64,000 bases of DNA from Algoriphagus sp. (GTDB lineage: Bacteria > Bacteroidota > Bacteroidia > Cytophagales > Cyclobacteriaceae), in contig NZ_JAUXYL010000007.1 in the NCBI RefSeq assembly GCF_030694375.1, forward strand, positions 186,001 to 250,000. Reading direction: 5' to 3'. Below are positions 32,673 through 42,180 of the stretch, one piece after another. Made by a program: the position numbers and the translations under genes. The notes below the pieces were generated by a model, which did not search any database, was not told the DNA's origin, and worked only from the letters and a program-made list of their open reading frames with translations. How positions within the stretch are numbered: position 1 is the first letter of the stretch; each line of letters starts with the position of its first letter.

Positions 32673-34241
32673 ATGGTTACCTCCCAAATTCGCTCCCTGC
32701 TGGCATTGCTGGCTTTTTCTTTTGTTTGCACCACCTTACCTGCCCAGACATGGGGGGTATATGACTTACAGGGGAATCTTAAATCTCTGGCGATATACGA
32801 CCGGATCGAAGTCCTCAGCGAAACTGTGATCACAGGCAAGAATGAAAAAGGCCTTTCGATGCTCTCAAGAGATCTGAAGCCGGTAGTGGATCTCAAAGGT
32901 GATGAGGTCTATCAGTACCTTGCACCTTGGATCCTGGTCAAAGGGCCAAAGGGAATTGGTGCTTTTCATGAGTATGGCATGCTGGCGTTGCCGCTGGAAT
33001 ACGATGAAATCCAAACTTATTATAACTTTTTGCTGGGGCGAAAAGGGAAGGAATATTGGTTCTTTGAGAAGGGAAAAGAAAAAACAACCGCTATTGGAGC
33101 CTGGGAGAAAGCCAATTTTACCAAAAATGGAGTCCTAATCGGCCAAAAGGCAGGAAGCTATTTTTTACCTCTTTCGAAAGACCCCGAACGTCCATACAAG
33201 CTTATCCAAGAGAACGAAGGAAACTATCTCCTTGCGCAGGAAAATACAGGCTTTGGAATTCTAAATTTTGAAGGAGATTATGTGATGCAACCTACCTTAG
33301 CTCAACTCGAGCATACGAGAGGTGACTTCTTCTATGGTTATGATCAGAATCAGTATCTCCTGATCAAAGGCGATCACATCAAATCGGATGTATCCTACAA
33401 TTCCTATCACAAAATCACCAGGGAAGGGGGGCTGATGCTTGAATACATTCACGGAAAGCTTCGACGGGTGATGGAAGAAGATGGGATTTTGCTCGATTCA
33501 GTGGGTATCGAATCAGTGAAGTTGGTTGGGGATAATTTATATAATGTCAATTTCAGAGGAAACAAAGTTGGACTTTTGGGCAAAAAAGGCTGGCAAGTGC
33601 TCCCGTCAACCGATTTGAACTGGATCAATCCGGGTGCCGAGGGATTATTTCCCGCTGGCAAAGGAGGTAAAACAGGTTTTGTAAATTCTTCGGGGAAATG
33701 GGTGATCGAACCCAGGTTTGCCGAGGCAGGTAATTTTTCCGAGAGAATCGCATCCTTCCGAAACTCTTCCAAATGGGGATTGATCGGAATGGATGGACAC
33801 ATCATCAGTGAACCCAAGTGGGATGAAATCAAAAACTTCTCCTCCGGAATAGCAATTGCACAAGACAACGGTCAGTTTTTTTTATTGGAAAAAACCGGCT
33901 CAATGCTAAATCAGGAAGGGTTTGATAAGGTCTGCAGACTGAAAGAAGGCTATTTCTTAGTGGAAAGAAATGGCAAAAGAGGCTTGTTGAGCAGCGTTGG
34001 AACAGAGATTCTTCCAACAGATTTTGATAATATTCAGGTGGAAAAGCTTGATTTTTTTATCGTGAGCAAAGGAGGACTGACCGGAGTTTTGAATGAAAAA
34101 GGCGATGCGATTTTCCCCATCAATTATCTGGAAATCGTGGCCGACTGGACAGGAAATCAAATCTTGGCCAAAGAACTTTATAAACCTGTGGTGATTCAGG
34201 TGGAAGAATCAACGAACGGGAAAAGAAAAAAGGGAGCTTAA
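32673..34241 (+). CDS. WG-repeat protein, secreted
   Basis: A signal peptide (SLLALLAFSFVCTTLPAQ) is followed by about 500 residues of WG-type beta repeats, each with a KxGLx(S/G)xxGxxxxPxxYD-like unit: KGLSMLSRDLKPVVDLKG, GKTGFVNSSGKWVIEPRF, SKWGLIGMDGHIISEPKWDE and KRGLLSSVGTEILPTDFDN. The fold forms a propeller-like surface for binding; no catalytic site is known. The terminator hairpin overlaps the stop codon. Its relation to hemA upstream is not evident. Confidence 0.87.
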   Translation: MVTSQIRSLLALLAFSFVCTTLPAQTWGVYDLQGNLKSLAIYDRIEVLSETVITGKNEKGLSMLSRDLKPVVDLKGDEVYQYLAPWILVKGPKGIGAFHEYGMLALPLEYDEIQTYYNFLLGRKGKEYWFFEKGKEKTTAIGAWEKANFTKNGVLIGQKAGSYFLPLSKDPERPYKLIQENEGNYLLAQENTGFGILNFEGDYVMQPTLAQLEHTRGDFFYGYDQNQYLLIKGDHIKSDVSYNSYHKITREGGLMLEYIHGKLRRVMEEDGILLDSVGIESVKLVGDNLYNVNFRGNKVGLLGKKGWQVLPSTDLNWINPGAEGLFPAGKGGKTGFVNSSGKWVIEPRFAEAGNFSERIASFRNSSKWGLIGMDGHIISEPKWDEIKNFSSGIAIAQDNGQFFLLEKTGSMLNQEGFDKVCRLKEGYFLVERNGKRGLLSSVGTEILPTDFDNIQVEKLDFFIVSKGGLTGVLNEKGDAIFPINYLEIVADWTGNQILAKELYKPVVIQVEESTNGKRKKGA

Positions 34242-34254
34242 TGCTCCCTTTTTT
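34226..34254. terminator. bidirectional terminator with the WG-gene stop codon in its loop
   Basis: A perfect 12-bp stem AAAAAAGGGAGC / GCTCCCTTTTTT with a 5-base loop containing the TAA of the WG-repeat gene. It ends that transcript on the plus strand and floA on the minus strand (stop at 34257). Confidence 0.9.
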
Positions 34255-34256
34255 CT

Positions 34257-35261
34257 TTATTTCTTTTCAGATTTTCCTGAATCCTTCAGGTCCTTATCCG
34301 AGCTGGCGATCGATTCTCTCATCGAGGTATCCGATTTGATATTTTCCATTCGGTAATAATCCATCACACCCAATTTTCCGGTTCGGAAAGCCTCAGCCAA
34401 AGCCTTAGGAACTTCTGCCTCAGCTTCGATTACTTTAGCGCGCATTTCCACGTTTCTGGCTTTCATTTCTTGTTCCAATGCTACTGCCATGGCACGTCTC
34501 TCCTCTGCTTTAGCTTCTGCTACTTTCAGATCCGCTGAGGCTTGATCGATTTGAAGTTTTGCACCGATGTTGGTTCCCACATCTATATCTGCGATATCAA
34601 TCGACAGAATTTCGAATGCAGTCCCTGCATCCAAACCGCGCTGAAGTACCAATTTGGAAATTCGATCAGGGTTTTCAAGTACTGTTTTGTGATTGGCTGA
34701 AGAACCGATTGAGGTCACAATCCCCTCGCCTACTCTGGCAAGAATCGTTTCTTCGCCGGCACCACCGACGAGTTGCGCAATATTTGCACGAACAGTAACA
34801 CGGGCTTTAGCTATAAGCTGAATCCCGTCCGCAGCAACTGCAGCTACATTGGGAGTATTGATCACTTTTGGATTTACCGAGATCTGAACTGCCTCGAAAA
34901 CGTCCCTTCCTGCCAAGTCGATCGCTGTCGCCTGTTTGAAGGTCAGACTGATGTTTGCCTTATCTGCAGAGATCAAAGCTCTTATAACAGTCGGTACATT
35001 CCCCCCTGCCAAGTAGTGTGTTTCCAAATCATTGGTGGTCAGGTGGAGACCTGCCTTAGTAGCCGTAATCAAGGAATTGACAATCACGCTTGGCGGCACT
35101 TTTCTTATTCTCATACCGATGAGTTCCCCTATCCCTACCTTCACATTGGAAAACTGGGCCGTAATCCAAAGTCCAACCGGAACGAAATACAGAAAGATGA
35201 ATAAAAGTACTATCCCTGCAAATGCAGCTATTAATACGAACAACGAACTTGATGGATCCAT
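34257..35261 (-). CDS. floA: flotillin-like protein FloA
   Basis: This UPF0365/FloA protein has an N-terminal membrane hairpin ([20 protein letters not shown]), the conserved [20 protein letters not shown], an SPFH-like core with [17 protein letters not shown] and [21 protein letters not shown], and a C-terminal helical Ala/Glu-rich segment ([19 protein letters not shown]). FloA forms membrane microdomain scaffolds. It is 6 bp after the NfeD gene, the normal partner pair. Length 334 is typical. Confidence 0.95.
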   Translation of the reverse strand: MDPSSSLFVLIAAFAGIVLLFIFLYFVPVGLWITAQFSNVKVGIGELIGMRIRKVPPSVIVNSLITATKAGLHLTTNDLETHYLAGGNVPTVIRALISADKANISLTFKQATAIDLAGRDVFEAVQISVNPKVINTPNVAAVAADGIQLIAKARVTVRANIAQLVGGAGEETILARVGEGIVTSIGSSANHKTVLENPDRISKLVLQRGLDAGTAFEILSIDIADIDVGTNIGAKLQIDQASADLKVAEAKAEERRAMAVALEQEMKARNVEMRAKVIEAEAEVPKALAEAFRTGKLGVMDYYRMENIKSDTSMRESIASSDKDLKDSGKSEKK

Positions 35262-35267
35262 AAAGAT

Positions 35268-35726
35268 TTATTTAACTATTATTTTATTGTTTTCAATTTT
35301 TATTATGCTCACTTCTCTACCCACTTCTATAAAACCATCTTCAGATTTTACCTCATAGCTCGTATCGCCGAATTCAGCTTTTCCGATCGGCTTAATGTCC
35401 GAGACTGCCTTGCCAATCATTCCAACGGACAAACCTAAAGTTCTGCCGTCAAAAGCCCCTCCCTGCATGGATGATTTCAGCGAAAAACGATTCCAGACGC
35501 CTGAACTGAAACCATACCAAACCGCAATCAGGTTTAAAATTGCCGCAGTTCCGATAATCCAGTAGGCCGTCTCCGAATCATAGGAAACAAAGGCATAAAC
35601 AATACCTGCCAGGGTGATCCCCAAGCCCAAAATTCCAACGATGGTTGTTCCCGGGATAAACAAAACTTCGATGAGAAGTAAAATCAATCCAATAATCAGG
35701 AGACTGGATAATATCAGGATTGTCAT
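35268..35726 (-). CDS. NfeD-like membrane protein
   Basis: From the ATG at 35726 the protein (152 residues) has three or so N-terminal helices (ILILSSLLIIGLILLLIEVLFIPG, GILGLGITLAGIVYAFVS) and a C-terminal OB-fold: GKAVSDIKPIGKAEFGDTSYEVKSEDGFIEVGREVSIIKIENNKIIVK in outline. The frame reaching back to 35891 overlaps proS and its terminator and is not used. NfeD associates with flotillins, and floA follows by 6 bp. This is the short form without the protease domain. Confidence 0.87.
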   Translation of the reverse strand: MTILILSSLLIIGLILLLIEVLFIPGTTIVGILGLGITLAGIVYAFVSYDSETAYWIIGTAAILNLIAVWYGFSSGVWNRFSLKSSMQGGAFDGRTLGLSVGMIGKAVSDIKPIGKAEFGDTSYEVKSEDGFIEVGREVSIIKIENNKIIVK

Positions 35727-35800
35727 TGGCCTATGAAGCGGTAAAATAGAATTAGGCCTAAAATACGAGTTTAGAAGGGTAAACCTATACGGAAAAAGAA

Positions 35801-35829
35801 AAAACCCGGAAGGAATATTTCCGGGTTTT
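35801..35829 (-). terminator. intrinsic terminator of proS
   Basis: A perfect 11-bp stem AAAACCCGGAA / TTCCGGGTTTT with a 7-base loop. It lies 4 bp after the proS stop (minus strand) and separates proS from nfeD. Confidence 0.88.
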
Positions 35830-35833
35830 GATT

Positions 35834-37315
35834 TTAGTAGGCCTTCGCGAAATATACGCGACCTGAAGAAGGATTTCCTGTGAGCACACAAGTTCCTGCT
35901 TCTTCCTTTCTGTCCAGTGGAATGCAGCGAATGGTTGCTTTGGTAAGCTCTTTAATTTTTTCTTCAGTTTCAGAGGTTCCATCCCAATGCGCAGATACAA
36001 ATCCGCCCGTATCGTTAAGAACTTTCTTAAACTCTTCCCAGGAATTTACCTCGGTAGTAACAGATGCCCTGAAGTCGATTGCTTTTTTGAAAATCCCATC
36101 CTGGATTTGATCCAATAAATTCGAAATTTTAGTTGCGATGGGTTGAGAAGCAAGTTCAAAGGTCTCCTTGGTCAAATTATCCCTTCTGGCTATTTCAATG
36201 GTGCCATTCTCGAGATCCCTTGGCCCCAATCCTATTCTCACAGGTACGCCTTTGAGTTCGTATTCGGCAAATTTCCAACCCGGCTTCTGGGTATCCCGAT
36301 CATCATATTTTACAGAAATACCGACTTTTCTTAAGTCAGCCATGATTTCTTTAGCTTTGACGGAGATCAATTCCAGTTCTGCTTCTCCTCTATAGATAGG
36401 AATTATCACCACTTGAATCGGTGCTAATTTTGGAGGAAGTACCAGACCATTGTCATCCGAGTGAGCCATGATCAGCGCACCCATCAGACGTGTACTGACT
36501 CCCCATGAAGTCCCCCAAACATATTCCAGTCCACCTTCCTTGGTTGCAAATTTGACATCAAAAGCTTTTGCAAAATTTTGACCCAAAAAGTGAGAGGTTC
36601 CTGCTTGAAGGGCTTTCCCATCCTGCATCATCGCTTCAATACAAAACGTCTCGTCTGCGCCTGCAAACCGCTCATTTTCTGTCTTTTTACCTTTGACAAC
36701 AGGTACAGCCATGTATTCCTCAGCAAATTGGGCATATACATTCATCATTTGAATGGTCTCCTCCATAGCTTCCTTTGCTGTGGCATGAGCGGTATGCCCC
36801 TCTTGCCAAAGAAACTCAGTAGTCCTGAGGAAAAGCCGAGTTCTCATTTCCCATCTCACCACATTGGCCCACTGATTGACTAAAAGAGGGAGATCTCGAT
36901 ATGATTGAATCCAGTTTTTATAAGTACTCCAAATTACCGTCTCGGAAGTAGGCCTAACAATCAATTCCTCTTCGAGTTTTGCATCCGGGTCAACAATTAT
37001 TCCTGAACCATCTTCTGCATTTTTTAGCCGATAATGGGTCACCACAGCACATTCTTTTGCAAAACCTTCCACATGACTTGCTTCTTTACTCAAAAAAGAT
37101 TTTGGAATAAAAAGAGGAAAATATGCATTGGAATGGCCTGTTTCCTTAAACATCTTATCCAGCTGTGCCTGCATCTTTTCCCAGATCGAATAGCCATAGG
37201 GCTTGATCACCATGCAACCACGCACGGGAGAGTTTTCTGCTAAGTCCGCTTTTTTTACCAATTCATTATACCACAGGGAATAATCTTCGCTGCGTTTTGG
37301 AAGTCCTTTGCTCAT
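35834..37315 (-). CDS. proS: prolyl-tRNA synthetase, archaeal/eukaryotic type
   Basis: Class II synthetase motifs: motif 1 region at [15 protein letters not shown], motif 2 [20 protein letters not shown], and the [19 protein letters not shown] block of motif 3. It lacks the bacterial-type insertion domain; the length of 493 and the RPTSETVIW segment match the ProS3 form found in Bacteroidota. The anticodon domain follows. It charges tRNA-Pro. Single-gene transcript. Confidence 0.96.
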   Translation of the reverse strand: MSKGLPKRSEDYSLWYNELVKKADLAENSPVRGCMVIKPYGYSIWEKMQAQLDKMFKETGHSNAYFPLFIPKSFLSKEASHVEGFAKECAVVTHYRLKNAEDGSGIIVDPDAKLEEELIVRPTSETVIWSTYKNWIQSYRDLPLLVNQWANVVRWEMRTRLFLRTTEFLWQEGHTAHATAKEAMEETIQMMNVYAQFAEEYMAVPVVKGKKTENERFAGADETFCIEAMMQDGKALQAGTSHFLGQNFAKAFDVKFATKEGGLEYVWGTSWGVSTRLMGALIMAHSDDNGLVLPPKLAPIQVVIIPIYRGEAELELISVKAKEIMADLRKVGISVKYDDRDTQKPGWKFAEYELKGVPVRIGLGPRDLENGTIEIARRDNLTKETFELASQPIATKISNLLDQIQDGIFKKAIDFRASVTTEVNSWEEFKKVLNDTGGFVSAHWDGTSETEEKIKELTKATIRCIPLDRKEEAGTCVLTGNPSSGRVYFAKAY

Positions 37316-37436
37316 TTGGTTGGTTAAAATGTTAAAATGTCTTTATTTTTGCTTAATTAGGGCTGGCAAATATAATCCAAAAAGTATAACCTCAGGATTG
37401 TCAGTTCGTATAACAAGACAACAATAAACTTCAACT

Positions 37437-38828
37437 ATGAAGAAATTACCAATAATCGCCGCTTCATTTCTATTAGGATCATTTGTCGTTTCCTCTTGCA
37501 GTACCAATAAAATGGCTGCCAGTGCGACTGACGACAATTTGTACTTCATGGCTTCGGATGTGAAAATTGCTACGCAGTACGCAGTTGATAACAATAATCC
37601 TCAGTCTTTTAGAAACATCTCCCAAGAACCGGAATTAGCCGAGCAAAACTTCAGTGCGAGAAATGTCAACCCTGAATACATTTCAAGATATCAGGCGACG
37701 CAGAATACTTCTGAAGATGGGGTAGTTTATTTTGAGGAAGGAGTAGCTAATCAAAATCAAGTTGGAAATATCAACGCCTACGATAATTATTCCACTTCGG
37801 GAAATAGAAACAACGGCTTTAACTCACCGAATATCAATTTCAATTTTGGAATGGGAATGGGATTCGGAGGCATGATGAGTCCTTGGGGCTTCTATGATCC
37901 GTTTTGGGGTCCAGGCTTTGGGTTCAGACCAGGACTTAGCATCGGAATTGGTATAGGATGGGGAAGTCCATTCATGGGTTCCGGCTTTGGTTGGGGCAAT
38001 CCGTGGAGAAATCCATACATGGGTTTTGGAGGTATGATGAGTCCTTGGGGCTTTTATGATCCGTTTTTTGGACCTGGTTTCGGAATGATGGGTTATGGAA
38101 TGGGTTTTTCTCCTTGGGGTAGACCAATCTATGCAGGTAGACCAATTTTCATCCTTCCTGGTGCCGAAGGTGATCGAAGAACGGTTTATGGTGCTCGTCC
38201 TTCAAGAGGTGCTTCCCTAGCTAACTCAGGAATGAGATCTTCTCAAGCCGGTGTGATACCAAGCACTGCAAGAGCTCAGGCAAGAGGAAATGCTTCGGCC
38301 GTGGATAATTCCTCCGCCAGAAGATTAGTTTCTTCCGAAAACTCCAGAGTTGCATCAAGAGATTTCAGCAATTCTCAAAATGATTATTACAATTCCGGAA
38401 GAAGTAGAGTAGCTCCCACAACGAGAAATACCAGCTCTCCGGCAAGTGACAGAGGTGTAAGTACTAGGTCCAGAAGCACAATTCCTTCTGCCAGAACTCC
38501 AAACAACCTGAATCCGAGTAGCAACACCAGAAACTATTCCCCATCAGGAACTAGTTCTCCTGCATATAACAACAATAGATCTACAAGTCCTTCTTTTAAC
38601 AGAAGCACGAGTCCTTCTTATAATAGGTCAACTGCACCTTCTTACAACAGAAGCACAAGTCCAACAAATAACAATAGAGTTGTGACTCCTAGCAGAACAA
38701 ATTCAACTCCTACCTACAGCGCTCCAAGCAGATCAAGTGGAGGAGGAAGCATTAGTGCTCCGAGCAGAAGCTCAGGAGGGTCCTCAGGCGGTAGTGTCGG
38801 TGGATCCAGAGGAGGAAGGGGGAATTAA
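37437..38828 (+). CDS. Gly/Phe-rich and Ser/Arg-rich repetitive lipoprotein
   Basis: A lipoprotein signal (LLGSFVVSSC, Cys near residue 21) is followed by a globular part, then a Gly/Phe/Met/Trp/Pro-rich region (about residues 137-240) in which FGGMMSPWGFYDPF occurs twice 54 residues apart, and a Ser/Arg/Asn-rich tail ending in Gly/Ser/Arg runs. Four copies of an octapeptide RST(S/A)PS(Y/F)N lie near residue 381. Composition suggests a disordered surface or adhesive polymer. No enzyme motif. I do not recognise a family; similar proteins occur in Cytophagales. Confidence 0.75.
   Translation: MKKLPIIAASFLLGSFVVSSCSTNKMAASATDDNLYFMASDVKIATQYAVDNNNPQSFRNISQEPELAEQNFSARNVNPEYISRYQATQNTSEDGVVYFEEGVANQNQVGNINAYDNYSTSGNRNNGFNSPNINFNFGMGMGFGGMMSPWGFYDPFWGPGFGFRPGLSIGIGIGWGSPFMGSGFGWGNPWRNPYMGFGGMMSPWGFYDPFFGPGFGMMGYGMGFSPWGRPIYAGRPIFILPGAEGDRRTVYGARPSRGASLANSGMRSSQAGVIPSTARAQARGNASAVDNSSARRLVSSENSRVASRDFSNSQNDYYNSGRSRVAPTTRNTSSPASDRGVSTRSRSTIPSARTPNNLNPSSNTRNYSPSGTSSPAYNNNRSTSPSFNRSTSPSYNRSTAPSYNRSTSPTNNNRVVTPSRTNSTPTYSAPSRSSGGGSISAPSRSSGGSSGGSVGGSRGGRGN
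37868..38075 (+). repeat. in-frame duplication of about 45 bp within the Gly-rich gene
   Basis: The segment beginning at 37868 (ATGATGAGTCCTTGGGGCTT from 37872) recurs from 38030 (38034), exactly 162 bp or 54 codons away, with few substitutions. This explains the duplicated peptide. Confidence 0.75.
38577..38672 (+). repeat. 24-bp tandem repeat, four units, encoding an octapeptide
   Basis: Units start at 38577, 38601, 38625 and 38649; peptides are RSTSPSFN, RSTSPSYN, RSTAPSYN and RSTSPTNN. Synonymous differences (agatct, agaagc, aggtca for Arg-Ser) show the array is old or selected at protein level. Confidence 0.8.
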
Positions 38829-38840
38829 TTTCCCCTTTTT
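38817..38840 (+). terminator. terminator of the Gly-rich gene
   Basis: GGGGAA / TTCCCC stem overlapping the stop codon, followed by nine T. Confidence 0.75.
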
Positions 38841-38906
38841 TTTTGCTTAAATTCAGCACAAATATCTATCGCATCCGTTTATTCTTTTCAACCAAACTAT
38901 TATTTA

Positions 38907-40421
38907 ATGAGAATTCTGACAGTCTTTCTCACTCTCACTTCATTCACTATTGGAGGAGCCTTCGCTCAAAGTGGATATTTTGAAGATGCCTATCGCTTTA
39001 GCAGAACAATACCATCAGGATCGGCAAGAATTATAGGTATCGGAGGTACTCAATACTCATTAGGCGGCGATGTCTCCAATATTGCCGGAAACCCAGCAGG
39101 ACTCGGTTTTTTCAGATCATCCGAGGCAAGCATCACTTTAGGCTATAATGATTGGGGAGTGAGCACTCAGTATTTGGGACAAAAAGGATCCTATAATACA
39201 ACAAACTTCAGCCTGCCCAATATGAGTTATGTCATGGCCAACCCAAAAAACAGTCTGAAATCGGGTGCTTTTAAAGGTGGTGCTTTTGGAATTAGCTTTC
39301 AGCGAATTGCAAATTTCAATACCGAGTATGGGTATTTTTCTGATCTTCTTGGAGAGAGTTCCATCATTGATTTTTATCTGCAAGATGCCTTTGGAATTCC
39401 CGAAAGTCAGATTGAAAATTTTGGACTTACCGGACTTGCCTATAAAACTTATCAAATCAACCCAATTGCTTTTGACCAACAAGGAAATCCTATCCCGAAT
39501 CCTAATTCTTACGATTCTTTTGTTTTGGGATTACCCTTTCAGGATGAAAATATAACTCAAGAGGGTAGCGCAAATCAGATTTCATTTTCTTATGGGGCAA
39601 ATTTCAATCATAAAGTTTTTGTCGGTGGCGGAATAGGAATTAGATCACTCTCCTTTTCTTCATTCAAAAATTATAATGAGGAATTCATTGATCAGCCCTT
39701 AGCAAATTCAAACCTTAGAGAAAGCTTATTTATCAGTGGTGTTGGGTTGAATTTAAATTTAGGCTTGATCTACAAACCCATTGATAATTTGAATTTAGGC
39801 TTCAACTTTCAATCCCCAACTTGGTATGCATTGAACGAAGAATATGAAGCGGGAATGACCGCTAATTACAATAATTACTTTTTTGAACAGGAGAATGTGA
39901 CTTTGGGCAGGGAAAATGCGGTTACAGATTTTGTGATCAGTAAATATGGACTGAACACTCCACTTAAAATCGGTGGAGGAGCTACCTACTTCATTGGGAA
40001 AAATGGGTTCATTTCTGCGGATATCGATTGGGTAGACTATAGCGCCGGAAGAATCAGCTCCAACGACTTTGATGAAGGTCCAGATAACCGAGTAATTCGC
40101 GATATCTATGCCAGTACAATCAATTATCGCATAGGTGGCGAAGCTCGGGTAAATAATTTCAGATTCAGAGCAGGATATGCCTTCTTTGGAGATCCCTATG
40201 CTAATTCCTTCGGATTTGATCAAAGTACCCAACAACTCAGTGGTGGCTTTGGTGTAAAAATCAATTCAATTTCAATCGACTTTGCCCTAGTCAATCAGAA
40301 ATACAGGGGCCTTTACAGAAGCTACCAAGTATTGGATTCAAATGGCAACAACTTTGGTCCAGTCACCGAACTGGAGAACAACATAACTTCCGGTGTCCTT
40401 ACTCTTGGGATTAATTTTTAA
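38907..40421 (+). CDS. outer-membrane beta-barrel protein, FadL/OmpP1-like
   Basis: After a signal peptide (LTVFLTLTSFTIGGAFAQ) come an N-terminal plug-like segment (DAYRFSRTIPSGSARIIGIGG) with GDVSNIAGNPAGLGFF, and about fourteen amphipathic beta strands ending in LTLGINF with a terminal Phe, typical of outer-membrane barrels. In Bacteroidota this family is often called hemin receptor, a label weakly supported here; the OmpP1/FadL hydrophobic-substrate channel is the better comparison. The last codons overlap the 3' end of aroK by 11 bp. Confidence 0.8.
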   Translation: MRILTVFLTLTSFTIGGAFAQSGYFEDAYRFSRTIPSGSARIIGIGGTQYSLGGDVSNIAGNPAGLGFFRSSEASITLGYNDWGVSTQYLGQKGSYNTTNFSLPNMSYVMANPKNSLKSGAFKGGAFGISFQRIANFNTEYGYFSDLLGESSIIDFYLQDAFGIPESQIENFGLTGLAYKTYQINPIAFDQQGNPIPNPNSYDSFVLGLPFQDENITQEGSANQISFSYGANFNHKVFVGGGIGIRSLSFSSFKNYNEEFIDQPLANSNLRESLFISGVGLNLNLGLIYKPIDNLNLGFNFQSPTWYALNEEYEAGMTANYNNYFFEQENVTLGRENAVTDFVISKYGLNTPLKIGGGATYFIGKNGFISADIDWVDYSAGRISSNDFDEGPDNRVIRDIYASTINYRIGGEARVNNFRFRAGYAFFGDPYANSFGFDQSTQQLSGGFGVKINSISIDFALVNQKYRGLYRSYQVLDSNGNNFGPVTELENNITSGVLTLGINF

Positions 40422-40941
40422 GCTGATTAATCAATTCATACATCAAAAGCTCAGCGGAGAAATCTTCACCGCTGAGCTTTATTTTTGACTGATTGTAAAA
40501 GTGTTCCCGCTGAGCTAACAGGCTCTTTAGCTTCAAAGTGATCTCTCCCTGATCCAAATTCAAAAACATGGGACGATTATGTGCTTTGGAAACTCTTAAG
40601 CGTTCGGAAATAGTATCTAATGGAACATCCAGGTAAACGGATATAGATTTCTCGTTGATCAGATCCATATTGTCATTAAAACACGGCGCTCCTCCTCCGG
40701 CCGCGAGGACAAACGAAGCATCCCGATGCAGTAATTCCGAAAGTGTTTCAGTTTCCCATTCTCTGAATTTCCCCTCTCCGTGAATGGCGAAAATTTCGGG
40801 AATTTTTAGCTGAAATTTCTCCTCGATTTGGTAATCCAAATCCAAATAGGGAAAGCGTAATTCATGAGCTAACTGCCGACCAAATGTGCTTTTGCCACAT
40901 CCGGGTAACCCTACAAGAACCACTTTCAGCCACTTACTCAT
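40411..40941 (-). CDS. aroK: shikimate kinase
   Basis: Phosphorylates shikimate at the 3-hydroxyl in chorismate synthesis. Walker A GLPGCGKSTFGRQLA at the N-terminus, the shikimate-binding Asp in YLDLDYQIE, the Arg region GEGKFREWETETL, AAGGGAPCF (GGG), and the lid Arg region HNRPMFLN are all present; 176 residues is normal. The ATG at 40941 overlaps the stop of the BT_3928-type gene (ATGA), so it is translationally coupled to that gene. Confidence 0.95.
   Translation of the reverse strand: MSKWLKVVLVGLPGCGKSTFGRQLAHELRFPYLDLDYQIEEKFQLKIPEIFAIHGEGKFREWETETLSELLHRDASFVLAAGGGAPCFNDNMDLINEKSISVYLDVPLDTISERLRVSKAHNRPMFLNLDQGEITLKLKSLLAQREHFYNQSKIKLSGEDFSAELLMYELINQLKN
40446..40480 (+). terminator. 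terminator of the outer-membrane gene, inside aroK coding sequence
   Basis: A perfect 12-bp stem AAAGCTCAGCGG / CCGCTGAGCTTT with an 11-base loop and ATTTTTG downstream on the plus strand. It begins 25 bp after the FadL-like gene stop and lies wholly within aroK codons near its C-terminus. Confidence 0.8.
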
Positions 40942-42035
40942 AGGAAGAAGTCCAAAACATCCGTAGCATCCGGAGTATTGTTATGGTGATACTTTTCCAT
41001 CACCACTCCGTCTTTCAAGATCATAATCCCGGGATTGGCTCGCATGATTGTTTTTACAACCGTGGCATCAGCTTGCAAGCCCATCACACTCCAATTTTGT
41101 TTGGACAAAAAGCTGTCAATTTCTTCCTGACTCGCCGCAGCCATAAAAACCACATCCACGGGCGCACCTTCCATCGATTTCACCAAATCATTCAATTTAA
41201 CCAGATTAGCCTCACTCATTTTAGCCATGTTGCTACTGAGGATAATCACCTTGTTGCCTGCAAAAAGAAACTCGGACTGATCACCTTCTGCATTCCAGGC
41301 TGCAAAATCTGAGATTTTCGGAAGCGCGTCGGGATTCTGCAATACCATCTCTACAAACTCATAGCCGTCTTCAGCCGGATATTGATCAAAAGTGAAGGTC
41401 TCTCCATCTTTTTTCATCACGTAGATGTATTGAAGCTGGGACGAAGGCTGCATATTAACGGGAATATTGACGCCGTTCTTATATGCTCTGAAGTCGATAA
41501 ACGGCAAGTTTTGAATTGCCCAATACGCAATCCCCAAAGAAATTACCAAGGTGAAAATTGCAGTAATACTCGCCCATTTTGGCGTTTCTTCGGGAAGATC
41601 TTTTCTGTAAAAGAAAAGGAAAGAAATCATGATCAAGAGGATAATATCTTTGTAAAAAGATTCCCAAGGTGTCAATTTGATCGCATCGCCAAAGCATCCA
41701 CAATCTGTGACTTTGTTGAAGTAAGCTGAGTAAAAAGTCAGAAACGTAAAAAACAGCACCATCAAACCCAAAGCCCAAACAGTCTTTTTCAACTTGACAC
41801 CGATAATCAGCATGACTCCCAAAACCACTTCTGCTACCACCAACACCACACCGATATACAAAGCAAAAGGCTTGAAGTAGTAGAAGAACCCTGCGATGTC
41901 GTTAGAGAAAACATCAAAATATTCCTCCAACTTGATAGCAGTCCCTACCGGATCATTCACTTTGATTAACCCTGAGAAAATAAAAAGACCTCCTACCAAA
42001 AGGCGAAGAATCCAAAGTACTGTTTGCTTATTCAT
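40938..42035 (-). CDS. BT_3928-family DoxX/MauE-like membrane protein with C-terminal thioredoxin-like domain
   Basis: The N-terminal 180 residues hold a DoxX-type bundle of four to five helices: WILRLLVGGLFIFSGLIKVN, FYYFKPFALYIGVVLVVAEV, then KVTDCGCFGDAIKLTPWESF, the Cys-Gly-Cys loop of MauE-like proteins. The soluble C-terminal half (KVIILSSNMAKM, LQADATVVKTIMRANPGIMIL) resembles a thioredoxin fold without a visible CxxC. Bacteroidota homologues are named BT_3928. Likely a membrane redox protein; partner unknown. The gene leads aroK and has repeat copy C as its leader. Confidence 0.85.
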   Translation of the reverse strand: MNKQTVLWILRLLVGGLFIFSGLIKVNDPVGTAIKLEEYFDVFSNDIAGFFYYFKPFALYIGVVLVVAEVVLGVMLIIGVKLKKTVWALGLMVLFFTFLTFYSAYFNKVTDCGCFGDAIKLTPWESFYKDIILLIMISFLFFYRKDLPEETPKWASITAIFTLVISLGIAYWAIQNLPFIDFRAYKNGVNIPVNMQPSSQLQYIYVMKKDGETFTFDQYPAEDGYEFVEMVLQNPDALPKISDFAAWNAEGDQSEFLFAGNKVIILSSNMAKMSEANLVKLNDLVKSMEGAPVDVVFMAAASQEEIDSFLSKQNWSVMGLQADATVVKTIMRANPGIMILKDGVVMEKYHHNNTPDATDVLDFFL

Positions 42036-42180
42036 ATGTTTTTATTTTTTTCAATAACCAAACCCGAAGGCTGGCTTTTGGACGCTCTCACTTACCTACA
42101 GCAGACAGGTGATTGCTATTATTTTCGACTGTTTCTCGTTTTTCGTCTTGCCGGTCTAAATCAGGCAGGTTCAATTTTAT
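42036..42180 (-). repeat. dispersed intergenic repeat, copy C (upstream of the BT_3928-type gene)
   Basis: Minus-strand reading starts AAAATTGAACCTGCCTGATTT, in which GAACCTGCCTGA supplies the last codons (Glu-Pro-Ala-stop) of the DUF1599 gene, and ends AAAAATAAAAACAT before the ATG at 42035. It carries the conserved distal block, and its middle is longer than in copies A and E. Confidence 0.6.
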
